DNA of 64,000 nt, from the NCBI RefSeq assembly GCF_016522065.1, contig NZ_JAEHFV010000006.1:62001-126000 (forward strand), given 5' to 3'. The position numbers and the translations under genes were made by a program. Positions 42,088 to 50,493 of this stretch are shown here, piece after piece; within the stretch, counting starts at the first letter, position 1, and every line of letters starts with the position of its first letter. The notes beneath the pieces were generated by a model, which searched no databases, was not told where the DNA came from, and was given only the letters and a program-made list of their open reading frames with translations. This DNA is from Flavobacterium agrisoli. Its GTDB lineage: Bacteria > Bacteroidota > Bacteroidia > Flavobacteriales > Flavobacteriaceae.

Positions 42088-43449
42088 ATGAAAAAACATC
42101 AATTCATTTTAGCGAGCACAATTGCGTTTATCGTGCTGTTTTACAACCAATGGCTCGGTTATAATTTGGGGCTTTATGGCCTTTTTTTACTTGGTTTACT
42201 GGTCTATCAACATGCAACAACTTTCCTTAAAGACAAAGTGGCTTTGATTTTAGGGCTTTGTAGTTTATGTTCTTGTTTTTCCTTTGCTTATTATGGCGAT
42301 TTTTTCTCTTTTCTGGCTTTATTTAGTTCGTTCGTTTTATTACAATTTCGATTAGAAAAGCCCAATTTAACCATCATTTTGGCTTTTCCGCTAGCGATTC
42401 TGAATGCCGTGGCAAGTTCAATTCGTGTTTTTTTCTTTCAATCCTATGTTCCACAACAAAATATAAAAGAAAATTGGCTAAAAAAAACCATTGCATTTTT
42501 AATAATTCCTATGGTTTTTTTAAGTCTGTTCGTTTGGGTTTACGCCAACGGGAGTACTTTAATTACCGATTTGTTCATGGGATACGAATTGGATATTAAC
42601 TTCTATCAGCTTCTGTTTGTTTCTGTTTTTGGATTTTATTTTTCATTCAGTTATTGGAATTTTTGGATTCCGGATGCTGTTTACCATTTTCAAAACCGAT
42701 TGGAGGATGATTTTAATGCAGCATCAAATGGAAATAACTCTTTTTTAGGAATTGATTTCGAACGTAAAAGTGGCGAAATAAGTCTGTTTTTATTGAATGC
42801 GCTTATTCTAATTTTTATCGCTTCGTATACCTACGAACAATTTTTTCAAACAACCATTTCGGGTAATTTAAGTGCCGAAATTCATGAGCGTATCAACAGT
42901 GTAATTGTTTCTATGATTATGGCCATTGCAGTAGTTTTGATCTTTTTTAGAACTATAGATAGTTTTCAAAAAGAAGGAAATCGGTTGCGAATTTTAGCGC
43001 AAACTTGGATAGTTTTAAATATGTGTTTGCTGTTTACCGCTTTTCTTAAAAATACCGAATACGTTTCAGAATTTGGTTTTACCTACAAACGTTTGGGTGT
43101 GTTTGCTTTTCTGATTTTGGTCTTTTTTGGACTGTGGTATTCGTTTCAAAAAATTAAAAATAAAAAAACGAATGCTTATTTGTTTAAACGTATTTTTTGG
43201 TACGGATTTGCTACTATTTTAGTATGTAGTTTTGTCAATTGGGGAAACTTAATTACCAAATACAATATTGCAGTTGGAAAGGGAGTAGAGCCCGAGTATT
43301 TAGCAAATTTGCATTTTAATCACACACTCAGAGAAGCCTATTTTGAGGAAAATAATATTGAGAATGTTTGGGTAGATTACCAAATCAAGGATAACGAAAA
43401 AGCACCTTTTTTATCCAAAATTTTGTATTATCAATTTTTAGCGGAATAA
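42088..43449 (+). CDS. DUF4153/DUF4173-like polytopic membrane protein
   Basis: A 453-residue protein with about twelve membrane helices, a DUF4153/DUF4173-type arrangement: clustered N-terminal helices up to residue 110, a central pair, and the conserved-looking block EYVSEFGFTYKRLGVFAFL near residue 335, then a soluble C-terminal tail of about 60 residues. The function is unknown. It follows the winged-helix regulator by 52 bases with its own operator-like palindrome, so it is probably a target of that regulator. Confidence 0.8.
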   Translation: MKKHQFILASTIAFIVLFYNQWLGYNLGLYGLFLLGLLVYQHATTFLKDKVALILGLCSLCSCFSFAYYGDFFSFLALFSSFVLLQFRLEKPNLTIILAFPLAILNAVASSIRVFFFQSYVPQQNIKENWLKKTIAFLIIPMVFLSLFVWVYANGSTLITDLFMGYELDINFYQLLFVSVFGFYFSFSYWNFWIPDAVYHFQNRLEDDFNAASNGNNSFLGIDFERKSGEISLFLLNALILIFIASYTYEQFFQTTISGNLSAEIHERINSVIVSMIMAIAVVLIFFRTIDSFQKEGNRLRILAQTWIVLNMCLLFTAFLKNTEYVSEFGFTYKRLGVFAFLILVFFGLWYSFQKIKNKKTNAYLFKRIFWYGFATILVCSFVNWGNLITKYNIAVGKGVEPEYLANLHFNHTLREAYFEENNIENVWVDYQIKDNEKAPFLSKILYYQFLAE

Positions 43450-43464
43450 CCTGAAAAAATAAAA

Positions 43465-43490
43465 TGAGGCGCTCTTTTTAGAACGCCTCA
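43465..43490. terminator. Bidirectional terminator between converging genes
   Basis: The stem TGAGGCGCTCT/AGAACGCCTCA with one mismatch and a TTTT loop. Confidence 0.82.
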
Positions 43491-43512
43491 GATTATTTAT
43501 ATTAGTTTTTAC

Positions 43513-44901
43513 TTAGTAAGCTCCTAAGTAAAAACTTCCTGTAGCTGTTTTTAACTGAGCTCCTTTTGTGATCGTTTTGGCTTTTACATCTACGATATAA
43601 ATGTTACCATCTTTACCAGCTGGAGTCAATGGAAGATAAACTTTGTCACCAACTACCCCAATATTTTGATATTGACCTAAAGTAGTATTTAAACCGGCAT
43701 CTGTTTCGATTTCAGTTGTTAATTTAGTTGCTGTTTTATCATTTAAATTAATTAAAGCAACATATCCTCCTGGAGTACCAGAAATAGTATAAAGTACAAC
43801 TCCTAAGCCATCTTTAACATATTTCCAAGCTCTAATCTGAGCACCTGTAATTTCTAAAGCAGTGTTTAAGTTAAAGTGGTAACCTGCATCATAGTTATAA
43901 TTGGCTTTACTAATACGTAAGATATCAGCACCAGAAGTAGCAGTAGCTTGGTAAACATGCCCATCAGTACCCACATATTGTGTCATCGTACGATATCCGT
44001 GGTTATTCGTTTTAGTCAATGTTGAAGTCATTACTCTAGGGTTTTTAAGTGAAGGATAATCAACCACCAATGTTTTTGTACCATCAATATTAGCAGCATC
44101 ATTTGGCCAAGAAGGTAATCCTGAAGTAGCATTAATTGTAATTTTACCTGAAGGATCAATTTTGCTTACATTACATCCGATATATATTCTGTCTTTGGCA
44201 GCGTTTAATACAGGAACATCAATACGCCCTACACTGTAACCAGCAGCTTTTTCAGCATCTGTAAATGGAAAATTAAATACAGCGGTATTAGTAATTGAAG
44301 TATTATCTAAATTAATTATTGCAATCTTTATTTCACTTTCTCGTTTTTTGAAAACAAAATTAGGAGCAGTACCTTCATATTCTATATCACCAGCACTAGC
44401 ATACACACCCACACCAATTCCTTCAGCAGCTTTTACCCAACGAGGAGCTGTTCCTAAAATGGTAGCAGTATTCAATTCAAAACCTACTTCTTCATAATTC
44501 CCTTCACCATTTACAGCATATTTGTTAAAAGTACCACCTTCAGTTCCAGTATATTGAATATTATACAAGAATTTACCATCAGCAGATGCTTGTACACGGG
44601 CAGTACGTTCCGATTTTAAACCAAACCCATTTACATAGGTTTGTCCATTCATTTTAAATAACTCCACTACATAATTAGTATTGGCTGCATTTTCTTCTGT
44701 GATAGCATAAGCACGTGTACCGCCATTACCAGCGGTTCCTCCTTCGTCTGGGAATGATCCCGTTAAACTGATCCAGCGTGTTTCATTTTCTACGGGTGGA
44801 GTGGTTGGCTCTGAATTGTCATCGCTACTACAGCTTCCTAACAGTATTGAAGTGATGGCTGCGGTACTTAATAGTACTGATTTAAATAAATTCTTTTTCA
44901 T
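43513..44901 (-). CDS. DUF4374-like lipoprotein (XusB-like), partner of a TonB receptor
   Basis: A 462-residue lipoprotein with signal ending ILLGSC (C24), followed by an acidic Ser/Asp tether consistent with surface display. The body has repeated strand phrases of beta-propeller type (ADGKFLYNIQYTG, AKDRIYIGCNVSK, DGHVYQATATSGA, LGVVLYTISGTPG, VGDKVYLPLTPAG). I place it in the DUF4374 family, which includes XusB of Bacteroides thetaiotaomicron, a surface protein that captures ferric enterobactin. It is the second gene of an operon, 17 bases after the TonB receptor. A PepSY-type XusC gene is not adjacent. Confidence 0.8.
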   Translation of the reverse strand: MKKNLFKSVLLSTAAITSILLGSCSSDDNSEPTTPPVENETRWISLTGSFPDEGGTAGNGGTRAYAITEENAANTNYVVELFKMNGQTYVNGFGLKSERTARVQASADGKFLYNIQYTGTEGGTFNKYAVNGEGNYEEVGFELNTATILGTAPRWVKAAEGIGVGVYASAGDIEYEGTAPNFVFKKRESEIKIAIINLDNTSITNTAVFNFPFTDAEKAAGYSVGRIDVPVLNAAKDRIYIGCNVSKIDPSGKITINATSGLPSWPNDAANIDGTKTLVVDYPSLKNPRVMTSTLTKTNNHGYRTMTQYVGTDGHVYQATATSGADILRISKANYNYDAGYHFNLNTALEITGAQIRAWKYVKDGLGVVLYTISGTPGGYVALINLNDKTATKLTTEIETDAGLNTTLGQYQNIGVVGDKVYLPLTPAGKDGNIYIVDVKAKTITKGAQLKTATGSFYLGAY

Positions 44902-44918
44902 GTTATTTATTGTTTTGA

Positions 44919-47498
44919 TTATAAAAATGTATTAAAAGTGTAATTTAATTTGAAATAGATACCTCGACCGGGCTTTTGAATTTGGAAATTGTCATATACC
45001 TCGGCATTAAAAATGTTTTTAATATCTAAGCTGGCAATTAATTTTTTAGATGGAAAACGATAACTAAATCCTAAATCCTGCGGAATCTGAGCTGGTGTTT
45101 TGGACCATGAAGGTTCACCTCTTACGACATAATATTCTCCTACGTATCCAAAATTGTAATAAGCGTATAAAACCGATTCTTTTTGAAACACATTGCGAAA
45201 ACTATATTGTGTGTTCAGATTCATCGTAAAATAAGGCTCATTGGCAACTTGATGACCATAATAAGCATTTGGATTTCCTTGGTCATCTATCTCACTTTTA
45301 TCAAGGTTGTTGAATTTTGAAATATTAAAAGAAGCATTCAACCGGTTATTATAAACATAATTCACTTCGGCTTCAAAACCTTTGGCCTGTGTTTGATCTA
45401 GATTCACATATTTGGTTACTTGAATGTCGGCCTCTGCTTCGTCTTCAATATCACTGTCGGCAACGGTTTGTCTGACAATTTTGTTATACCCATTTCGCCA
45501 AAATAGATTGCCATAAAGGGAAATTCTATGTTTACCAAAATCGGCTGGTCCCCAACGGAAACCTAAGTTATAATTGATGTATTTTTCAGGCTGTAAATCA
45601 AGATTAGACAAAATATTCAACTCTGGATCTCCAAATATTTGCTCATCACTAGGCATTATAGGCGAATTTTCTGTAGAACCTATCAGATATAAATTGGATA
45701 AAATATTATAAGAAACCGTTGCCCCGTATCCAAAATTATAATCAGTTGTAACAGTGTCTTTTCGTATAAGTGTGTTTACGTTATCGGTAGTCGCAATTTC
45801 ATAACTGGTTTGACTAGTACGATTGTTAGTATATTTTCCTAAAATATTAGTCCGCAGTTTTTTGTTGAAGGTTTCTGCTTCATAATTCATCGAAAGGATG
45901 TGTTTTGAAATCTTACTAACAGTGGCTAAACCTGTCATATTCTGATTGAATAAATCTTCATCTTTTCTATCAGTAGCTTCATATTTATGATTCAACGAAA
46001 CACGATGACCATTTGCAACTAGATACCCCAAATTAGAACGAACATTGGTAATTTTTCGATCTGTATTGGTAATCGTTTTTCTACCTTGTTGCCCACCCAA
46101 TAACGTTTTTAATGGAATGTATACCGTTTCCGTTTCATATTCTGGAACTGTTTGGTCATCCTTTCTATATATAATATTCCCAAGAGAATCTCTTTTAGGT
46201 ACTTGATTTCCGCTTTCGTCAAGTAGGTATTCTTCGGTAGGAGTCTCTCTTATTTTACCATCCCAATTGTAGGCATAACCTACAGTGTCTTGTACATACG
46301 TACTACGAAAACTTCGTGTACCGTTAATATTCAAGGCTAAATTTTTTATTAGAAAATCTCTTTTGATATAATTCAACAATAAAACATGAGCCTTAGTCTC
46401 GCTAAATCTACCCATATAAGGTGTTGCCATTGTTATTCCGTGCGGAAGTTCAGTGTAATTGCTAGAACCGTTATAACCTATGAAAAATTGATCAGCCCAT
46501 TTGGTATCGGTAAATCCGGCTTCAATACGACCGCCAATATTTTTATACGTATTATTGAAACGTTTGGCTCTATAGTAAGGAATTTGTTGTAAATCTCTGT
46601 TTACATATTTTGTGGATCTCCCCCAGGTTTCATAACTATTATCAGTATAAGTATAAAATCCCGAGCCTCTTACAGCTAACCCTGTTTTTTTGTCGCGATA
46701 AGAACCTCCAAGATCCGATTGAAAAGTGTTGAATGAACCATATGAAGCTGCCGCAGTAAAATTGTTTTGTGAAACATCTTTTTTCAAAACGACATTGATG
46801 GCACCACCAACGTAGTCTCCGGTTAAATGTGATGGAAGTACGCCTTTATAAACTTCAATACGCTCAATCATTGAAGGTGGGATATTATTTAAATTGAAAG
46901 AAGATCCATAAGTAGAAACTTCAATTCCATCTAGAAAAACCCCGATGGTACTTCCTGACATTCCGTTAAGGTTGTATTCTACATTAGAACCGATTCCTCC
47001 ATTTTGTCTCACACGAACACCTACAGAACGATCTAATAATTCGTTAGTAGTTAAATTTCGTAACGAAGCTTCTTTGGTTTCAATCACAGTTACGGCAAAA
47101 CCGGTTGTTTCAATTTTTTTCTTTTTTGAAGTCGTTTGAACAATAACGTGTTCCAACTCCTTAGTAGATGCTTTTTCTACCTTAATATTACTAACGTGTT
47201 TCGGGCTATTATGATGAATATGGTGTTTTTTGGTCTCCGATTCTAAAGATGAAATTTCCATATCATAATGTCCATAAGGCAAATTTTCTATAAAATAATC
47301 GCCATTATTTCCCGAAATAGCCGAACGTTGAATGGTATTTCCTTTAATTAAAATGTTCGCTCCTGGAAGTGGTTGCGAATTGCCTAACAAAATTTTTCCA
47401 GATACATTTCCGCTTTGTGCCACGATAAAGTTGGTGCAAAACAGCGCGAAAATTAAAACTAGAGCTTGGTAAAAAAAATGGTAGTTTTTGCCTTTCAT
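44919..47498 (-). CDS. TonB-dependent receptor, probable siderophore type (XusA-like)
   Basis: An 859-residue receptor: signal peptide to about residue 28 (IVAQ), a carboxypeptidase-like beta-sandwich (30-108), a plug (about 135-240, RVRQNGGIGSNVEYNLNGM) and a barrel ending FKLNYTFNTFL with the terminal aromatic typical of exported outer-membrane proteins. Within the beta-sandwich is a histidine cluster KKHHIHHNSPKH (H92, H93, H95, H96, H101) that could bind metal. The DUF4374 lipoprotein gene follows in the operon, and an AraC-type activator is divergent. Together they point to a ferric siderophore, but the exact ligand is not readable. Confidence 0.88.
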   Translation of the reverse strand: MKGKNYHFFYQALVLIFALFCTNFIVAQSGNVSGKILLGNSQPLPGANILIKGNTIQRSAISGNNGDYFIENLPYGHYDMEISSLESETKKHHIHHNSPKHVSNIKVEKASTKELEHVIVQTTSKKKKIETTGFAVTVIETKEASLRNLTTNELLDRSVGVRVRQNGGIGSNVEYNLNGMSGSTIGVFLDGIEVSTYGSSFNLNNIPPSMIERIEVYKGVLPSHLTGDYVGGAINVVLKKDVSQNNFTAAASYGSFNTFQSDLGGSYRDKKTGLAVRGSGFYTYTDNSYETWGRSTKYVNRDLQQIPYYRAKRFNNTYKNIGGRIEAGFTDTKWADQFFIGYNGSSNYTELPHGITMATPYMGRFSETKAHVLLLNYIKRDFLIKNLALNINGTRSFRSTYVQDTVGYAYNWDGKIRETPTEEYLLDESGNQVPKRDSLGNIIYRKDDQTVPEYETETVYIPLKTLLGGQQGRKTITNTDRKITNVRSNLGYLVANGHRVSLNHKYEATDRKDEDLFNQNMTGLATVSKISKHILSMNYEAETFNKKLRTNILGKYTNNRTSQTSYEIATTDNVNTLIRKDTVTTDYNFGYGATVSYNILSNLYLIGSTENSPIMPSDEQIFGDPELNILSNLDLQPEKYINYNLGFRWGPADFGKHRISLYGNLFWRNGYNKIVRQTVADSDIEDEAEADIQVTKYVNLDQTQAKGFEAEVNYVYNNRLNASFNISKFNNLDKSEIDDQGNPNAYYGHQVANEPYFTMNLNTQYSFRNVFQKESVLYAYYNFGYVGEYYVVRGEPSWSKTPAQIPQDLGFSYRFPSKKLIASLDIKNIFNAEVYDNFQIQKPGRGIYFKLNYTFNTFL

Positions 47499-47531
47499 TA
47501 ATCCTTTTTGGGTATTGGTTTATTTTTTGGG

Positions 47532-47539
47532 CAAAAATA
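47532..47539 (-). promoter_or_regulatory. -7 element (TATTTTTG on minus strand) of the receptor operon
   Basis: CAAAAATA on the plus strand, 33 bases upstream of the start at 47498. No TTG is seen at the usual distance (around 47555-47562), as expected for an activator-dependent promoter. Confidence 0.58.
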
Positions 47540-47568
47540 TTCTAAGAAGTTCTTTTTGAAGTTGTCTG

Positions 47569-47599
47569 TAAAGGATTACGAATTTTATTTAAAGGATTA
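47569..47599. promoter_or_regulatory. Direct repeat, candidate AraC-type regulator site
   Basis: TAAAGGATTA occurs identically at 47569-47578 and 47590-47599, a 21-bp period (two helix turns). Relative to the receptor promoter, the repeats fall roughly 30 and 50 bases upstream of the -7 box, as for activators of the AraC family. Confidence 0.55.
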
Positions 47600-47601
47600 T
47601 T

Positions 47602-47620
47602 TTTATTTAGAATAAATATA
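47602..47620. promoter_or_regulatory. Second copy of the element found at 34471-34489
   Basis: Differs from the 34471 element at only 2 of 19 positions. It lies 3 bases upstream of the AraC-gene -7 box (47624-47631), covering the spacer of that promoter. Confidence 0.5.
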
Positions 47621-47623
47621 GTT

Positions 47624-47631
47624 TATTTTTG
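47624..47631 (+). promoter_or_regulatory. -7 element TATTTTTG of the AraC-type gene, decides its start
   Basis: A TAnnTTTG box. A possible TTG start at 47629 lies inside it, so translation is assigned to the ATG at 47650. Confidence 0.6.
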
Positions 47632-47649
47632 TCGAAATGGAATTGCCTA

Positions 47650-48684
47650 ATGAGAATTAAAACTACTATTAAAGAAACGAATTTTACTTTTTGCAATCAG
47701 TTAAATGGAAGCAAAAAGAAAAAAGCAAACAGTTTGCAAGAAGCAAAAGTTGTTTTTGATGACCCTGAATATGGCATTATTACTGAAAACCGATTGGATG
47801 CGGGTTCGTTCTTGATTAGTTTTTTAGAATTTGATTTGGTTCGCCCCGTTCATTTTGAATTGCAATCTAATGATAAATTGATGCAAATGAATTTTTTTCT
47901 TAAAGGATTAGACCTTCATTCGCTTTCGCATCATATTCGTAAAATCAATAAAGGAACGGAGGTTTTTGAAGTTCCAGCGAGTTCAGAAACCATTAAATCG
48001 GTATCTATTTTTTTTCCCAGCGAAGCTTTTGAAGCACTTTTGAATTATATGTTTTGGGATAATAAAATGGAATTTACCGAAATACAACACACCAAAATTC
48101 CTCAAGATTTTATAAAAAATACCTTGGCTTTAACGCCCGAAATGCAAACGGTTTTGAGAGAAATGGCTTCTTGCGAAAAAACGGGGCAATACAAAAGATT
48201 GTATTTAGAAAATAAAATTACCGAATTACTATTACTGCAATTAGAGCAATATGAACTAAACGAATCGGTTCAGACTCAATTTTCTAAATCGGATATCGAA
48301 AAGATGAACGAAGCGCGTAAATTGGTGATTCAAAATTTAGCTTCGCCTTGTTCTTTAATTGATTTGGCAAAAAAAGTAGGCACCAACGAATTTAAACTCA
48401 AAAAGCAATTTAAAGCCCTTTTTGGAAATACCGTTTTTGGTTATTTGAATGAAATTAAAATGAACAAAGCCAATCAAATGTTGCAGAAAGGCGATTATAA
48501 TGTGAGCGAAGTGGCCGACAAACTTGGTTATAAAACGCCAAGTCATTTTGTAACGGCCTTTAAACGTTATTTTGGGTATAGTCCTGGAACGGTTTTACGG
48601 GTTTCAATTACGATTATATTAAATATGTTCGATTTTTTGGTCGGACTTTTATCGGAAGAATTAACTTTAATTACTGCATTTTAA
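47650..48684 (+). CDS. AraC-family transcriptional regulator (PchR-like)
   Basis: A 344-residue protein from ATG 47650. An N-terminal effector domain of about 220 residues is followed by two helix-turn-helix motifs: SLIDLAKKVGTNEFKLKKQFK and NVSEVADKLGYKTPSHFVTAFKRYFGYSPG. It resembles PchR-type regulators that activate siderophore-receptor genes when the siderophore has been taken up. It is divergent from the receptor/DUF4374 operon, with a direct repeat between them. The last 26 or so residues after YSPGTVLR are hydrophobic (VSITIILNMFDFLVGLL) and unusual for the family; a one-base slip would end the protein about eight codons later. It ends 14 bases from rluF with no terminator. Confidence 0.88.
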   Translation: MRIKTTIKETNFTFCNQLNGSKKKKANSLQEAKVVFDDPEYGIITENRLDAGSFLISFLEFDLVRPVHFELQSNDKLMQMNFFLKGLDLHSLSHHIRKINKGTEVFEVPASSETIKSVSIFFPSEAFEALLNYMFWDNKMEFTEIQHTKIPQDFIKNTLALTPEMQTVLREMASCEKTGQYKRLYLENKITELLLLQLEQYELNESVQTQFSKSDIEKMNEARKLVIQNLASPCSLIDLAKKVGTNEFKLKKQFKALFGNTVFGYLNEIKMNKANQMLQKGDYNVSEVADKLGYKTPSHFVTAFKRYFGYSPGTVLRVSITIILNMFDFLVGLLSEELTLITAF

Positions 48685-48698
48685 AATTTAAAGCCAAA

Positions 48699-49511
48699 TT
48701 ACTTTTCGCCTCTTTTTTTAAACGGGTTTTGGTTTTTTGGATAAAAATTCGTTTTGCGTTGCGTGGGTTCAGCTTTAGGTAAACTTGCTTCTTCCGTTTT
48801 GCTTGAAGGCGCAATTAATTGGTTCAACTCTTTAATCTCGGCATCTGTTAAATCGCGATAACGACCAACTGGCACATCCAAAGAAATATTGATAATCCGA
48901 ATTCGTTTTAAAGCGGTAACTTCATAACCCAAATACTCACACATTCTTCTAATTTGACGGTTTAAACCTTGTGTTAAAATAATTTTGAAGTTGTATTTGC
49001 TAATTTGCTCGACTTTGCATTTTCGGGTAACTGTATCTAAAATCGGTATGCCATTTCCCATTCGTTGGATGAATCTTTCGGTAATGGGTTTGTTAACGGT
49101 AACGGTATATTCTTTTTCGTGGTTGTTTCGGGCGCGTAGTATTTTGTTTACGATGTCTCCATCGTTGGTCATAAAAATCAATCCCTCACTGGCTTTATCT
49201 AAGCGGCCAATTGGAAAAATTCTTTTGGGATAATTGATGTAATCTACTATATTATTTGGAACATCAAGGTTGGTGGTACATTCAATTCCGACTGGTTTAT
49301 TGAAGGCTAGATAAACAAGTTTTTCATTTTTTTCGTGTATCAGTTTACCGTCAATTCGAACTTCGTCGTTGGGAGAAACTTTGGTACCCAATTCAGGAAT
49401 ACTACCGTTAATGGTTACACGTCCTTCTTCAATGAATTTGTCAGCTTCACGGCGGGAGCAAAAACCGGTTTCGGCTATGAATTTATTTAAGCGTTTTAAA
49501 GATTCTTCCAT
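48699..49511 (-). CDS. rluF: 23S rRNA pseudouridine synthase, RluF type
   Basis: A 270-residue enzyme from ATG 49511 (MEESLKRLNKFIAETGFCSR). An N-terminal S4 RNA-binding domain (about 7-65) is followed by the catalytic domain with D105 in PIGRLDKASEGLIFMTNDGD. The RluF-specific run KILRARNNHEKEYTVTV is also present. It modifies U2604-equivalent of 23S rRNA. The frame is open 11 codons further to 49544, but a TATCTTTG promoter box (49516-49523) lies in that stretch, so 49511 is preferred; the ATG then follows the box by only four bases, so the mRNA may be leaderless. Confidence 0.92.
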   Translation of the reverse strand: MEESLKRLNKFIAETGFCSRREADKFIEEGRVTINGSIPELGTKVSPNDEVRIDGKLIHEKNEKLVYLAFNKPVGIECTTNLDVPNNIVDYINYPKRIFPIGRLDKASEGLIFMTNDGDIVNKILRARNNHEKEYTVTVNKPITERFIQRMGNGIPILDTVTRKCKVEQISKYNFKIILTQGLNRQIRRMCEYLGYEVTALKRIRIINISLDVPVGRYRDLTDAEIKELNQLIAPSSKTEEASLPKAEPTQRKTNFYPKNQNPFKKRGEK

Positions 49512-49515
49512 GAGG

Positions 49516-49523
49516 CAAAGATA
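49516..49523 (-). promoter_or_regulatory. -7 element (TATCTTTG on minus strand), four bases before rluF ATG
   Basis: CAAAGATA on the plus strand. Transcription from this box would begin at or very near the A of the ATG at 49511. Confidence 0.55.
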
Positions 49524-49590
49524 GGTAATTTGAAAACGGAACAATTAGGAAAATAAGGTAAACTAAAAAAAACGAAGGTTAAATAAGATG

Positions 49591-50454
49591 TTAAGAAGAA
49601 AATAAAAAAGAGTAGACTTTTTCATATAAATCGGAATTATGCATGCCGTGCCCCAATCCATTAGTGGTTATAAACTGGCTTTTTTTCCAGCTTGTTGCCA
49701 TTTTTTCACCCTCAGAATACGCTACAACAGTATCGGTTTGGTCGTGTGCAATCAACCCTTCAATGGTAATTTTTTCAGCAAATTTACTTCCCGAAAAATC
49801 TTCGACATTAAAATTAAAGTGCGTTAAAAAACGGCGTTCTAAAAGCGAATAATTTTTGCGATTTAAGCCCAACATTCCTTGATAGTTATTCAGCAAAGTT
49901 CGTAAATCGGAAGGTGCTCCCAAAATTACCATTTTTTGAATACTACTTTCCGGAAACAAATATTGGTGATAGACACAGGCTATCCCGCCAATAGAATGTC
50001 CGATAATGCTTTTGGGCTGGTATTTTTGAACGGCTTTTTGAATAAATTGGGTGTAAAGCGGTACATTAAATTCGACACCACTACTTTGTCCGTGGGCGGG
50101 AGCATCTAGGGCAATAATTGTACTGCCTGATTTTTGTAAGTAGGGCAATGTTTTTTCCCATCGAGCCGAATTGCTTTCCCAACCATGAACCAATAAAATG
50201 GTGTTTTCATTTCCTTGCCAAATATAAGTTTGAAAATGATGGTCTTCGTGAGTGAAAGTTTCGGTAATAGTATTTTGCAGGATGGCAGGTAGTTTTTCTT
50301 TTTGTAAGCGACCCAATCGTGGCTGACTGAATAAAGCGTAAGATTTTGATAACGCTTTTTCGGGGTGAATGTAACTCAAACAATTGAGGTAAATCCCAAT
50401 TGATTTTAATGTTACAAACCGGATGTTTTTTTTAATTCCCAAAATAAAAAACAA
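49591..50454 (-). CDS. Alpha/beta hydrolase, YheT/lysophospholipase-like
   Basis: A 287-residue hydrolase with the oxyanion phrase LLVHGWESNSARW, the nucleophile elbow GHSIGG and, near the end, D in LIAHDQTDTVV and H in GLGHGMHN. The first about 45 residues are basic and partly hydrophobic (NIRFVTLKSIGIYLNCLSY), possibly a membrane-associating segment. The substrate cannot be inferred. It lies downstream of the DUF164-like gene but is separated by a terminator hairpin. Confidence 0.83.
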   Translation of the reverse strand: MFFILGIKKNIRFVTLKSIGIYLNCLSYIHPEKALSKSYALFSQPRLGRLQKEKLPAILQNTITETFTHEDHHFQTYIWQGNENTILLVHGWESNSARWEKTLPYLQKSGSTIIALDAPAHGQSSGVEFNVPLYTQFIQKAVQKYQPKSIIGHSIGGIACVYHQYLFPESSIQKMVILGAPSDLRTLLNNYQGMLGLNRKNYSLLERRFLTHFNFNVEDFSGSKFAEKITIEGLIAHDQTDTVVAYSEGEKMATSWKKSQFITTNGLGHGMHNSDLYEKVYSFLFSS

Positions 50455-50457
50455 AAT

Positions 50458-50483
50458 AAAAAAAGCCTCGAATTTCGAGGCTT
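50458..50483 (-). terminator. Terminator of the Nif3/DUF164-like operon
   Basis: AAGCCTCGAA pairs with TTCGAGGCTT, with a T run on the minus strand, 11 bases past the stop at 50494. Confidence 0.85.
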
Positions 50484-50493
50484 GGTATGTGTA

